From: Eubacteriaceae bacterium
Lineage (GTDB): Bacteria > Bacillota > Clostridia > Eubacteriales > Anaerofustaceae
DNA length: 64,000 bases
Direction: 5' to 3'
NCBI GenBank assembly: GCA_009782875.1
Contig: WRIE01000001.1
Coordinates: 124,001 to 188,000 of the forward strand
Shown: positions 18,307-27,674 of the stretch, in pieces
How positions within the stretch are numbered: position 1 is the stretch's first letter
Layout: every line of letters begins with the position of its first letter
Program-made: the position numbers and the translations under genes
Notes under the pieces: model-generated
Told to the model about the DNA's origin: nothing
Databases searched by the model: none
The model's input: the letters and a program-made list of their open reading frames with translations, nothing else

Positions 18307-19275
18307 ATGACTGTTCTATACTTGTTGTGGGCGCTCTCCGCAGGATGCGGCTCTGGATTCCAAAGTGGCATAAACGGTAGCCTTGGTAAAAAAGTTGGCA
18401 TTTGGGAAGCCAATGCCATCAACATGAGCGTAGGCTCCCTGATCTTGCTTGTGATTGTGATAGTATTCGCGCCAGGGGAGCTGGCAGGAATGTTTGCCGC
18501 CCCTCTTGCAATATGGCTAATCAATGCCCTTCTGCCCACATGCTCTTTGACTGGCAACATATTTTGCGCCCCGCGGCTTGGCACTGGCACTACCGCCATT
18601 TGCCAGGCAGTCGGCAGCTTCACGATGGGTTTGATCCTCGATGCGGTGGGGTTGTTTGGCGTTGTGCGGGTATCAATAAACCCGATGCGTGTCATTGGTA
18701 TCGGGTGCATGATTGTAGGGCTGTTTTTTGTGCATATACTATACCACAGAAACAGGTTGGCAAAAGAAGCGCAAGAGGCTGTTTCTGATGGCGGAGGGGC
18801 AGCTGTGGCAGCTGCAGCGCCAGCCGCAACGGACAGCAGGGCGGCATTTATGGCCCTTATGATTCCTGTGGGGGCGCTTGGCGCCCTTGTCTCTTTGGGG
18901 CAAACAGCCCTTAGGTCATACACAGGGGCATGGGGAGCCAACTTTTGGTCCTTCTTTTTGTCTGCCCTCACAGGCATTGTGATGTCTTTTGTCATGAACA
19001 AAGGCAAGGGCTACAAAGAGTTTAAAAGCTTGAAACCCTACCAGCTGATTGGCGGGTTGTTTGGCATATACGGGATTTTTATGGCAGTAACTGTTCTGCC
19101 TATCCTAGGGACAGCGGCTATGTTGGTGGCGCGGCAATCCGGCACCATTTTAATAACAATGGTGATCGACCATTTTGGCTTGATGAGCATGCCAAAGTAC
19201 AAGTTTAATAGCATCCGCGCTACTGGACTTGGATTTATGATCTTGGGCATAGTGTTTGTCTCTGGGCTGATCTGA
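18307..19275 (+). CDS. YdcZ (DUF606)-type DMT-superfamily transporter, two-domain
   Basis: A 322-residue inner-membrane protein with about ten hydrophobic segments in two homologous halves, each of the YdcZ/DUF606 type. The first half starts ALSAGCGSGFQSGINGSLGK and runs to about residue 150. An Ala-rich polar linker (about 155-180) joins it to the second half, with GQTALRSYTGAWGANFWSF and MLVARQSGTILITMVIDHFG. Single-half members work as pairs, so this is a fused version. The substrate is unknown. GGGAGGAATTT precedes the start. It closes the URO-D 2 operon, so it may import or export that enzyme's substrate or product. Confidence 0.75.
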   Translation: MTVLYLLWALSAGCGSGFQSGINGSLGKKVGIWEANAINMSVGSLILLVIVIVFAPGELAGMFAAPLAIWLINALLPTCSLTGNIFCAPRLGTGTTAICQAVGSFTMGLILDAVGLFGVVRVSINPMRVIGIGCMIVGLFFVHILYHRNRLAKEAQEAVSDGGGAAVAAAAPAATDSRAAFMALMIPVGALGALVSLGQTALRSYTGAWGANFWSFFLSALTGIVMSFVMNKGKGYKEFKSLKPYQLIGGLFGIYGIFMAVTVLPILGTAAMLVARQSGTILITMVIDHFGLMSMPKYKFNSIRATGLGFMILGIVFVSGLI

Positions 19276-19322
19276 CTCATTGCCTAATAAATGCCTAGCT
19301 AGCGTGGTTCTTTGCCAAATGG

Positions 19323-19384
19323 AAGAAGCGTAATTTGCCTCGATTACACATGTTTCTGGCAGGCAAAAATACGCTTCTTTTTAG
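19323..19384 (+). terminator. Strong terminator between convergent genes
   Basis: A long stem, AAGAAGCGTA plus ATTTGCCT, pairs with AGGCAAAA plus TACGCTTCTT; T residues follow. The complement also carries a T tract, so it may serve the short-chain dehydrogenase transcript from the other side. Confidence 0.85.
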
Positions 19385-19421
19385 TATATGAGCTAATGGA
19401 TACCAAGCAAAGCCTAAGCTG

Positions 19422-20120
19422 CTACCCGGTTATCCTGATCTCCACTTCCCCTTGGGCCACCTTCTCGAATGTCAGCTCGATATACCGCTCTGGTGCCATC
19501 ATATAGGAGCTGCCTCCAGGATTGCGTTTGGCTCTGCCTTCCATGTTGAGCTCTGACTGCACTGCGGGCGGGATAAACTCTAAAACCTCGATTCCAAGTG
19601 GAGCTAGCTGGATTCTTTGGCCGATTGAAAAGGCGTGCAATGCAGCTTTCGTCGCCGCATACACAGGCATCCCCGATGCGCGCTCCACCATAAAGCCCAA
19701 ACCTGAGGATACATTGATTATCGCAGCATTCTCTGCTTTTGAAAGCATGTCCACAAACAAAGCTGACAAAAGAACCGGAGCTTCTAAATTCGTGATTATC
19801 TCGCTTTCTCCACGGTCAAAATCCTCCATGCCTTTTGTGAGGTCGATATCGCGCTGTATCCCTGCGTTATTCACAAGAACATTCATTTGGGCAAAGTTGC
19901 TTTTGACGAATTCAAACAGCTCCTCGCGACCAGCCCTGTTTGTAACATCGCATTTGAATGTGAGCAGTCCAGGAAGCTTGGTTGCAGCTTCGTCAAGCCG
20001 TTCTTGCCGTCGGCCGCAGATTAGGACAGAATTCCCCCGGTTTATCAAGTATTGGGCCATTGAGAACCCGATTCCAGTCGCACCGCCGGTTATAAGGACA
20101 GAATTTCCACTTAATTGCAT
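19422..20120 (-). CDS. Short-chain dehydrogenase/reductase (DltE-like)
   Basis: A 232-residue classical SDR. It has the cofactor motif TGGATGIG (about residues 11-18), the CDVT acidic turn, NNAG (about 88-91), the Ser strand INVSSGLG and the catalytic YAATK (about 155-159). It resembles DltE-like oxidoreductases in length and in the VNNAGIQRDIDL segment. An NAD(P)-dependent oxidoreductase in the cytoplasm; substrate unknown. The ribosome site AGAGGAGAAT lies before ATG 20120. It is monocistronic and convergent with the URO-D 2 operon. Confidence 0.88.
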   Translation of the reverse strand: MQLSGNSVLITGGATGIGFSMAQYLINRGNSVLICGRRQERLDEAATKLPGLLTFKCDVTNRAGREELFEFVKSNFAQMNVLVNNAGIQRDIDLTKGMEDFDRGESEIITNLEAPVLLSALFVDMLSKAENAAIINVSSGLGFMVERASGMPVYAATKAALHAFSIGQRIQLAPLGIEVLEFIPPAVQSELNMEGRAKRNPGGSSYMMAPERYIELTFEKVAQGEVEIRITG

Positions 20121-20562
20121 TTTTATTCTCCTCTTTACAATATTGGCTAGAGATGCCGTTTATATTTTAATGTGCACAATCACCTGCTGACAAGCAGTTT
20201 TTGAATAATTTATAAGTTTGCGCTATCAGCTGTATGTCCGGGCACGTGCAACGATTTTTTTAGGCAGCGCCACTGCTTGGCGGGCGGCAATCCCACGTAA
20301 AGCTAGCGGCAGCTCCATAACAACTGCCAGCATTTTCGAAGTTTTTCAAATAGTCCTCTGGCTGTTAAAAAGGAGTAGATACCGATATTTAGGCGGTTGC
20401 GGTTTCAACTAATCCTGGTCTGGTATTGTTCTTAAAGCCGCTGTATAATTAGCATAAAGTTGCTTAAAAACTTGGCAGTCAATGGTGGTGTCAATTGGAA
20501 CGCCCAAACGATTGATGGCAGAATAAAACTTGTCCAACAGCGGCGAAAAGGGAGCTAAAATT
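20121..20562. other. Divergent intergenic region
   Basis: This region lies between the SDR (minus) and the membrane-protein gene (plus) and must contain their promoters. I see no further supported gene. Confidence 0.4.
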
Positions 20563-21600
20563 ATGAAAAGTGGTGTGCCATATCCATGGTATTGGAGAGT
20601 CCGTTTTTATTCGATATCCCTATATTGTATTGAACTGCTGGTTATGGCGTTTTTTATTAGATGGCATCTTTCTTTTTTTGCGATTATTTTGGCAATCGCC
20701 TACTTTAAATTTTCAGATTGTATGCCGGCGTTCGACAGTAAAAGCACTATCGCTATGGACAATATCGGAATCATCTGTTGTGTGGCATTTGCAGGATTTG
20801 TGTTTATTGTTTTGTTGAGTGCTTCTCTGTCATTTTTGCTCGCTGTCGCCCTGTCTTTTATTCTTCCGGCAGTAACGATAGTATGCCTGCTTGCCGACAG
20901 GGGTTATCACCAGCAAGCGATAAGAGAGAGGATAGAAGAGGAGATTGCAGCTATTAGCTATAAATATGGGCAAGATGCAATAGCCCATAAAATGTGGAAC
21001 TTAAAATATGGCCATTTGACAATGAAAGAACTGCCGGTGGCAGTTCTAAGAAATTTCACGGATCTTGAACACCATCGAAAATACATTGAGCAGATAAACG
21101 ACCAAAATATTTTAGCCGATTATGCCATTGGGCGAAATGGTTTTGTCAAAAACCGCAATGACGTTTTCCCCGAAGATACAAATGCTCTTCAGGATGCTGT
21201 TGATAAAATCACGGAAAAAGCCCTTCTTTTGCAAATCGCGGAGAAATGCGGCAATTGGGAAATCAGAGCTTATGTATACGGTCTATTGAGAGACCGAATA
21301 AACTATCTTCGTGCAATTATTTCACAGCCTATACCAAACGATATTGAGGAAGCGGCAAAAGCATTGTACCCATCATATAGCGGCGAATCACTTGGTTATA
21401 GTAGAACTGCAGGGATGGATGTAGTTTACTCAAAAAAAAGACAAAATGTGCTGTGGGCACAGGAGGAACTAGATTTATTGGAGAAGAGTGGGAATCTTAC
21501 TGCCGACGAGGAATCAAACTTAGAGATGTTAAATAGGATCAACGTAAGCGGTTGGATAGGGTTTGGCTTTCGGAATGAAAGTCTTGAGGACAGTCATTGA
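20563..21600 (+). CDS. Uncharacterised membrane protein with cytoplasmic helical domain
   Basis: A 345-residue protein from ATG 20563 (AAAAGGGAG upstream; an earlier TTG at 20530 is open but has no ribosome site). Residues about 12-110 contain three to four hydrophobic segments (LYCIELLVMAFFI, LSFFAIILAIAYF, IGIICCVAFAGFVFIVLLS, FLLAVALSFILPAV). The rest is soluble and helix-rich (ERIEEEIAAISYKYGQDAIA; ITEKALLLQIAEKCGNWEIR). That part looks like a HEAT-like or structural helical region, but I recognise no family. Its base composition is more AT-rich than the flanking genes. It is monocistronic and convergent with the transporter array. Confidence 0.65.
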   Translation: MKSGVPYPWYWRVRFYSISLYCIELLVMAFFIRWHLSFFAIILAIAYFKFSDCMPAFDSKSTIAMDNIGIICCVAFAGFVFIVLLSASLSFLLAVALSFILPAVTIVCLLADRGYHQQAIRERIEEEIAAISYKYGQDAIAHKMWNLKYGHLTMKELPVAVLRNFTDLEHHRKYIEQINDQNILADYAIGRNGFVKNRNDVFPEDTNALQDAVDKITEKALLLQIAEKCGNWEIRAYVYGLLRDRINYLRAIISQPIPNDIEEAAKALYPSYSGESLGYSRTAGMDVVYSKKRQNVLWAQEELDLLEKSGNLTADEESNLEMLNRINVSGWIGFGFRNESLEDSH

Positions 21601-21880
21601 CCAATAAACTTGAGTTTCATGCTTGACCACTTTATTATATACTGTGGATTGCCTTGCATTGTACTAAGCCCTGCGCAGTTGCTTTTTTCTTTCTTCCACT
21701 TTGACAATGCAGCAAGCGCTCTTTCTAACTTTTGCTGTGCCTATTATTTCTTTCGGACTAAACCCTGCCAATCACTAGCCGCAGATACTAGGCAGCGGCG
21801 CATGGAGATGTTCTTGCAGTGCGCTTCTATGGGCTTTCGGATCCCTGGGCTTGGATTTGTCGAGAAGGTTTGTTTGGATG

Positions 21881-23263
21881 TTATGCCATCTCGCTCTCTT
21901 TTTGCCGGTTTGCCCTGGCATAAAACTCCGCCTGTTCATCGTCTATCTTGTAGAACAAGAGGTTGATTAAAAAGCTCAACCCAAACCCCAAGACAGGCAT
22001 TCCCCCATATATGAGCATAAAATTACTGGTAAAAAAAGCATTTGCCTCCATTCCAGGGAAATAGCCAATCATTCCAAGGCCAAGCAGCGCCACAGTGCCG
22101 CCTATGAACATGGAGATTTTCACTGGTATATTAGTCAGTGACTGGACCAGATCCCGGTTGTCTACGCCAGTTTTATAGTACCCGTATTCTGCGCAGTCGA
22201 TGATATAGCTCGATAAAAACCCCGAATTGATTGAGCTGAAAAAGGAAGTGGCGGTTTTGATTCCCATAAACGTGTAGATGCTTGACGCGCCAAACAAAAC
22301 CATAGCAACCCCTGTGAAAGCGCACAGCAGCTCGCTAAGCAAAAGCGCTTTGAGCCTTCCCAGCTTGAGGCCAATTTGAGGGCCTATGGCTACCGTAGCC
22401 AGGTGCGCAACCATTGACACGGTTTGGGCGCTGGCATATAGCAGCAAGTTCGGGTCATTGCGTATGTAGATGTAGTAGTACATCGTTATCTGGAGTGGTC
22501 CTTCGGAAGCTATCAATGAGAATGTGTTGGCCAGTATAAAAGCTATTAGCTGGGGGTTTGAGGCCATGCTTTCCAACATTGCGCCAAGGCTTGCTTTTTT
22601 CATGTCATTCTGCTGGGCGCGCTCTTGCTCAAATGGGGCATGGAGGTAAATTAGCGTGTTTGTCACACCAAAGAAAAAGCAGCCGTAAACCGCAGACATG
22701 ACTAGATATTGGTATTTCATCCCAACCAGATGGCCAACCAGCAATAGGAACGGGGTAGTGGTGGCAGACGTGAATACCGAGCACACAGCAGAAACCCTGC
22801 CAGAGGCGATAACCATTTTGTTGCGCTTGTCCATGTCTCCCCCTCCAACATGCATCAATGCCCCATGTCGGGCAGTCAGGATAAACGCATTGGGCACCTT
22901 GACAAAGAGATGGCCGATTATGACAGCCCCATAGCGCGCGGCAAGGGGCATATTAAAGGGGAGGAAAGTGATGATATAGGAGAAGTAGTAAAGTGGCCGA
23001 GCCATTTTTAGCCACGGCACATACTTGCCCCCAGGCATATTCGATTTCTCGATAACCGGGCCGACAACAAGGCTTGCCAGAAAATCGATTATCTTCGCCA
23101 CAAAAAGCATTGCAGCTACATCTGGCACCGGCAAGAGCAAATAGTCAGTGAGGAAGAGATTGATGAAACTTCCCGGTTGCATGGCAAGGCTGTGAAAGGA
23201 GGCATGGGACGCATACGTAATAATCTGCTTTCTTTCACTTTGTTTTGATTCTTTTGTGTCCAT
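21881..23263 (-). CDS. GPH-family (MFS_2) transporter, array copy 5
   Basis: A 460-residue, about 12-helix membrane transporter of the glycoside-pentoside-hexuronide:cation symporter group. Hallmarks are the N-terminal SERKQIITYASHASFHSLA, GGKYVPWLKMARPLYYFSYI (loop 2-3), the long central loop after NTLIYLHAPFEQERA and IIDCAEYGYYKTGVDNRDLV (GPH motif near helix 10). GGAGGCGAT precedes ATG 23263. It is the last gene of five tandem paralogues. The array starts 131 bases after the NifK-like gene and has no evident terminator inside, so it may share the riboswitch-controlled transcript. Substrate unknown. Confidence 0.85.
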   Translation of the reverse strand: MDTKESKQSERKQIITYASHASFHSLAMQPGSFINLFLTDYLLLPVPDVAAMLFVAKIIDFLASLVVGPVIEKSNMPGGKYVPWLKMARPLYYFSYIITFLPFNMPLAARYGAVIIGHLFVKVPNAFILTARHGALMHVGGGDMDKRNKMVIASGRVSAVCSVFTSATTTPFLLLVGHLVGMKYQYLVMSAVYGCFFFGVTNTLIYLHAPFEQERAQQNDMKKASLGAMLESMASNPQLIAFILANTFSLIASEGPLQITMYYYIYIRNDPNLLLYASAQTVSMVAHLATVAIGPQIGLKLGRLKALLLSELLCAFTGVAMVLFGASSIYTFMGIKTATSFFSSINSGFLSSYIIDCAEYGYYKTGVDNRDLVQSLTNIPVKISMFIGGTVALLGLGMIGYFPGMEANAFFTSNFMLIYGGMPVLGFGLSFLINLLFYKIDDEQAEFYARANRQKESEMA

Positions 23264-23361
23264 ATCGCCTCCATAGCAATTGTATTTTTTTAACTAATAT
23301 TCTTGCCTCGTTTAGCGGGGAGGGAAAAACAAAGGCCCTGTCCGAGTATCACCAAAATGCG

Positions 23362-24744
23362 TTATGCCGTTTCACTCTCTTTTTGCCGGTTTTCCCTGGC
23401 ATATAACTCTGCCTGCCCATCATCTATCTTGTAGAACAATCTATTGATAAAAAAGCTGGCTCCAAGACATAAAACAGGTATTCCCCCATAGACGCGCATG
23501 AAATTCCTGGTAAAAGCAGCGTTTGCCTCCATTCCAGGGAAGTAGCCAATCATTCCAAGGCAAAGCAGCGCTACAGTGCCGCTTGCCAACATGGAAGTTT
23601 TGATCGGTATATTAGACAGGGACTGGATTATGTCCCGATTGTCAATGCCAGTTTTATAGTACCCATATTCTGCGCAGTCGATGATATAGCTCGATGCAAA
23701 CCACGAATTTATTGACCTGAAAAAGGAAGTGGCGATGCTGATTGCCATAAATACGTATATGCTTGACGCGCCAAAGAACACCATTGCTATCCCAGTGAAA
23801 ACACACAACAGCTCGCTGTACAAAAGCGCTCTTAATCTTCCCAGCTTCAAACCTATTTGCGGGCCTATAGCCACTGTTGCCAGGTGCACAACCATCGACA
23901 CAGTTTGGGTGCTGGCGTACAAGAGCAAGTTGGGGTCATTGCGTATGTAGATATAGTAGTATATTGTGATCTGGCGGGGCGCGCCGAAACCTATATATGC
24001 GAATGTCTGGGACAGAATAAAAGCCATTAGCTGGGGGTTTGAGGCTATGCTTTTCAACATTGCGCCAAGGCTGGTTTTTTTCCTTTCTCTCTGCCCGGCA
24101 CGCTCTTGCTCGAAGGGGACAAGAAGGGTAATCAGCGTATTTGTAGCGCCAAAGAAAAAGCAGCCGTAAACCGCAGCCATGACTAGATATTGGTATTTCA
24201 TCCCAACCAAATGGCCAAGCAGCAAAAGAAATGGGGTTGTGGTTGCAGATGCCACTACCATGCACACAGCTGAAAGCCTGGCAGAGGCGATAGCCATTTT
24301 GTTGCGCTTTTCCATGTCTGCCCCGCCTACACGCATCAAAGCGCCATATTGGGCAGTCAAAGTAAACGCGTTAGGCACCCTGACTAATAAATGGCCGATT
24401 ATGACAAGGCCGTAACGCGCGGCAAGCGGCATATTGAAAGGGAGGAAAGTGATGATATAGGAAGAGTAGTATAGGGGCCTGGCAATTTTTAGCCACGGCA
24501 CGTATTTTCCCCCCGGCAAGCTAGATTTCTCGATAACTGGGCCTACAATAAAGCTTGCCAGAAAATCGATAGTTTTCGCCACAAAAAGCATTGCAGCCGC
24601 GTCCGCTACTGGTATGCACAAATAGTCAGTCAGGAAAAGGCTAACAAAATTTCCCGGTTGCATGGCAAGATCGATAAAGAAGCCATGCAAGGCATACGTA
24701 ATAATTTGCTTTCTTTCACTTTGCGCCAAATCTTTTGTTCCCAT
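23362..24744 (-). CDS. GPH-family (MFS_2) transporter, array copy 4
   Basis: A 460-residue paralogue of copy 5 with the same landmarks: SERKQIITYALHGFFIDLA, GGKYVPWLKIARPLYYSSYI, NTLITLLVPFEQERAGQRER and IIDCAEYGYYKTGIDNRDII. The start ATG 24744 follows GGAGGCATT. The protein is intact. Differences from its neighbours cluster in the central cytoplasmic loop and the first helix, compatible with drift or altered specificity. Confidence 0.85.
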   Translation of the reverse strand: MGTKDLAQSERKQIITYALHGFFIDLAMQPGNFVSLFLTDYLCIPVADAAAMLFVAKTIDFLASFIVGPVIEKSSLPGGKYVPWLKIARPLYYSSYIITFLPFNMPLAARYGLVIIGHLLVRVPNAFTLTAQYGALMRVGGADMEKRNKMAIASARLSAVCMVVASATTTPFLLLLGHLVGMKYQYLVMAAVYGCFFFGATNTLITLLVPFEQERAGQRERKKTSLGAMLKSIASNPQLMAFILSQTFAYIGFGAPRQITIYYYIYIRNDPNLLLYASTQTVSMVVHLATVAIGPQIGLKLGRLRALLYSELLCVFTGIAMVFFGASSIYVFMAISIATSFFRSINSWFASSYIIDCAEYGYYKTGIDNRDIIQSLSNIPIKTSMLASGTVALLCLGMIGYFPGMEANAAFTRNFMRVYGGIPVLCLGASFFINRLFYKIDDGQAELYARENRQKESETA

Positions 24745-24780
24745 AATGCCTCCAAAGCCATAGGGCCAAGCTAAAAAATC

Positions 24781-26164
24781 TTACGCTGTCCCACTCTCTT
24801 TTTGCCGGTTTTCCCTGGCATAAAACTCTGCTAGCCCGTCGTCTATTTTGTAGAATAGCTTGTTGATTGAAAAGCTGATCCCATAACACAAAACAGGTAT
24901 CCCTCCATAGATGCTCATGAAATTCCTGGTAAATACAGCGCTCGCCTCCAAACCTGGCGATTATCCGATCAAGGCAAGGCCGAGCAGCGCCACAGTGCTG
25001 CTTGCGAACATTGAGATTTTCAACGGTATATTTGGCTGCGACTGGACCATGTCCCGGGTATCGACGCCTGTCTTGTAGTACCCGTACTCCGCGAAGTCGA
25101 TGATATAGCAAATATAAACCCTGAATTGATTGACTTGAAAAAGGAAGCGGCAATATTGATTGCCATAAATGCATAGATGCTTGATGCCCCAAAAAAGACC
25201 ATGGCGATGCTCGATAGAACACTTAGCAGCTCGCTATACAAAAGCGATTTTAGCCTTCCCAGCTTCAAGCCTATTTGCGGGCCGATGGCAAATGTGGCAA
25301 GGTTCGCAACCATTGACACGGTTTGGGCGCTAACGTACAACAGCAAGTTTGGGTCATTGCGTATGTAGATGTAATAGTATAGCGTGATCTGGCCAGGGGC
25401 GCCGGCTGCGATAAACTTGAATGTGTGGGAAAGCATACAAGCCAAAAGATATCGGTTGGAAGCCATGTTTCCCAACATTGCGCCATGGCTTGTTTTTTTC
25501 TTTTCTTTCTGCCCGGCGCGCTCTTGCTCAAATGGGGCATGGAGGTAAACCAGCGTGTTTGTCGCGCCAAAGAAAAAGAAACCGTAAATCGCGGCCATGA
25601 TTAGATATTGGTATTTACCCCGTTTACCCCGACCAAATGGCTGATGAGCAAAAGGAAAGGGGTTGCGGATGTCACCACCTGGCTCACTGCGGTAGGCCTG
25701 CTATAGGCGATTGTCATTTTGTTGCGCTTGTCCATATCCGCCCCGCCTGCAAACATCAGCGCACCATACTGGGCAGTCAGGATAAACGCGTTGGGCACCC
25801 TGGCAAAGAGATGGCCGACTACAACAAAAACATAGCGGGCGGCAAGAGGTATATTGAAAGGCAGGAAAGTGATGATATAGGAAGAGCAGTAAAGGGGCCG
25901 TGCAATTTTTAGCCACGGCACATACTTGCCCCCCGGCATGTCCGATTTCTCTATAACAGGGCCTACAAAAAGGGTTGTGGAAAAATCGATGAGTTTTGCT
26001 GTAAAAAGCATTGCAGCCACATCTGTCACCGGTATCAACAAATAGTCGGTGAGGTAAAGATTGATGAAACTCCCCGGCTGCATGGCAAAACTGGTAAAGA
26101 TGCCATGGAGGGCATACATCAAAATTTGCTTTCTATCACTTTGTGCCAAGTCTTTTGTTTTCAT
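24781..26164 (-). pseudogene. GPH-family (MFS_2) transporter, array copy 3, inactivated
   Basis: Copy 3 starts normally (ATG 26164, MKTKDLAQSDRKQILMYALH) and matches its neighbours to the end at 24781, but carries at least three lesions. A near-perfect 9-base tandem duplication (TTTACCCCG twice on the plus strand, about 25613-25632) shifts the frame after LLLISHLVG. A one-base loss near 25110 shifts it again inside the CAEYGYYKTG region. An in-frame stop (TAA) lies at about 24963. Two long open pieces remain (25601-26164 and 25020-25598), which could be mistaken for two genes. Confidence 0.9.
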
Positions 26165-26200
26165 AATTCCTCCATAGCAATGGAGCCAAGCAATAAGATT

Positions 26201-27583
26201 TTATGCCATCTCACTTTCTTTTTGCCTGTTTTGCCTGGCATAAAACTCCGCTTCGGCATCGTCTATCTTGTAGAACAGCCTGTTGATTGAAAAGCTGATC
26301 CCGTAGCACAAAACAGGCACCCCCCCATAGATGAGCATGAAATTCCTCGTAAAAACAGCGTTTGCCTCCATTCCGGGGAAGTATCCAATCAAGCCTATGC
26401 CAAGCAGCGCCACTGCGCCGCTTGCGAACTGGGCGATTTTCACCGGTATGTTAGTCAGCGACTGGATTATATCCCGGCTATCGACGCCTGTCTTATAGAA
26501 TCCGTATTCTGCGCAGTCGATGATATAGCCCGTTAAATACCCTGAATTGACTGACTTTATAAAACTTGTTGCAATGCTGATACCCATAAAGGCGTAGATG
26601 CTTGACGCCCCAAAAAAGACCATGGCCAAACTTGTGAAAACACACAACAGCTCGCTATATAAAAGCGATTTTAGCCTTCCCAGCTTTAGGCCTATTTGCG
26701 GGCCAATGGCTACTGTAGCCAAGTGCACAACCATTGACAACGTTTGGGAACTGGCGAATAGCAACAAGTTGGGGTCATTGCGTATGTAGATGTAGTAATA
26801 CAGCGTGATCTGGCCCGGCGCGCCGGCAGCTATCAGTGAAAATGTGTGGGACAATAAACAAGCCACAAGCTGGGGGTTTGAAGCCATGCTTTTCAGCAAT
26901 GCCCCATGGCTTGTTTTTTTCCTTTCACCTTGCCCGGCGCGCTTTTGCTCAAATGGTTCATGGAGGTAAATCAGCGTGTTTGTAGCGCCAAAGAAAAAGA
27001 AGCCATAAATCGCGGCCATGACTAGATATTGGTATTCTGCCCCGACCAAATGGCCAATGAGCAGAAGGAAAGGGGCTGTGGTTGCGGATGTCACCACCTG
27101 GCTTACAGCGGAAAATCTTCCTGCGGTGATTACCATCTTGTTGCGCTTGTCCATATCAGCCCCGCCTGAATGCATCAATGCCGCATATTGGCAAGCCAGG
27201 ATAAACGCGTTAGGCACCTTGACAAAGAGATGGCTGGTTATGACAAGGGCATAGCGCATGGAAAGGGGCATATCAAAAGGCAGGAAAACAATGATATAGG
27301 AAAGATAGTAAAGGGGCTTTGCGATTTTTAGCCATGGCACGTACTTGCCCCCCGGCAATTTCGATTTCTCGATAACCGGGCCTACAAAAAAGCTCGCCAG
27401 AAAATCGAGGGCTTTCGCCACAAGAAGCATTCCTGCCACATCTGCCACCGGTATCAGCAAATAGTCAGTGAGGTAAAGGCTGATGAAATTTCCTGGCTGC
27501 AAAGCAAAATTTATAAAAGCGCTATGGGGGGCATACACAATAATTTGCTTTCTGTCGTCTTTGTTTGAGTGGTCGGTTCCCAT
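26201..27583 (-). CDS. GPH-family (MFS_2) transporter, array copy 2
   Basis: A 460-residue intact paralogue: DDRKQIIVYAPHSAFINFA, GGKYVPWLKIAKPLYYLSYI, NTLIYLHEPFEQKRAGQGER and IIDCAEYGFYKTGVDSRDII. ATG 27583 follows TGGAGGCGTT; an open extension upstream to 27646 lacks a ribosome site. Copies 2 and 3 are closest to each other over the central region, suggesting a recent duplication. Confidence 0.85.
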   Translation of the reverse strand: MGTDHSNKDDRKQIIVYAPHSAFINFALQPGNFISLYLTDYLLIPVADVAGMLLVAKALDFLASFFVGPVIEKSKLPGGKYVPWLKIAKPLYYLSYIIVFLPFDMPLSMRYALVITSHLFVKVPNAFILACQYAALMHSGGADMDKRNKMVITAGRFSAVSQVVTSATTAPFLLLIGHLVGAEYQYLVMAAIYGFFFFGATNTLIYLHEPFEQKRAGQGERKKTSHGALLKSMASNPQLVACLLSHTFSLIAAGAPGQITLYYYIYIRNDPNLLLFASSQTLSMVVHLATVAIGPQIGLKLGRLKSLLYSELLCVFTSLAMVFFGASSIYAFMGISIATSFIKSVNSGYLTGYIIDCAEYGFYKTGVDSRDIIQSLTNIPVKIAQFASGAVALLGIGLIGYFPGMEANAVFTRNFMLIYGGVPVLCYGISFSINRLFYKIDDAEAEFYARQNRQKESEMA

Positions 27584-27674
27584 AACGCCTCCATAGACTT
27601 TGGATGGTTTTTTTGTGCTTATATTCCTTTTTTTGTATAATTTCATATATTTGCGCTAGCAGCCTGGCAATAAA

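Noticed and set aside
18264-19007. Minus-strand frame of 247 codons opposite the YdcZ-type transporter
   Set aside because: The low-complexity Ala/Pro/Thr-rich composition is the usual mirror of a hydrophobic membrane gene.
25020-26164. Two separate transporter genes
   Set aside because: Both pieces align end to end with one full-length paralogue; they are halves of a frameshifted copy.
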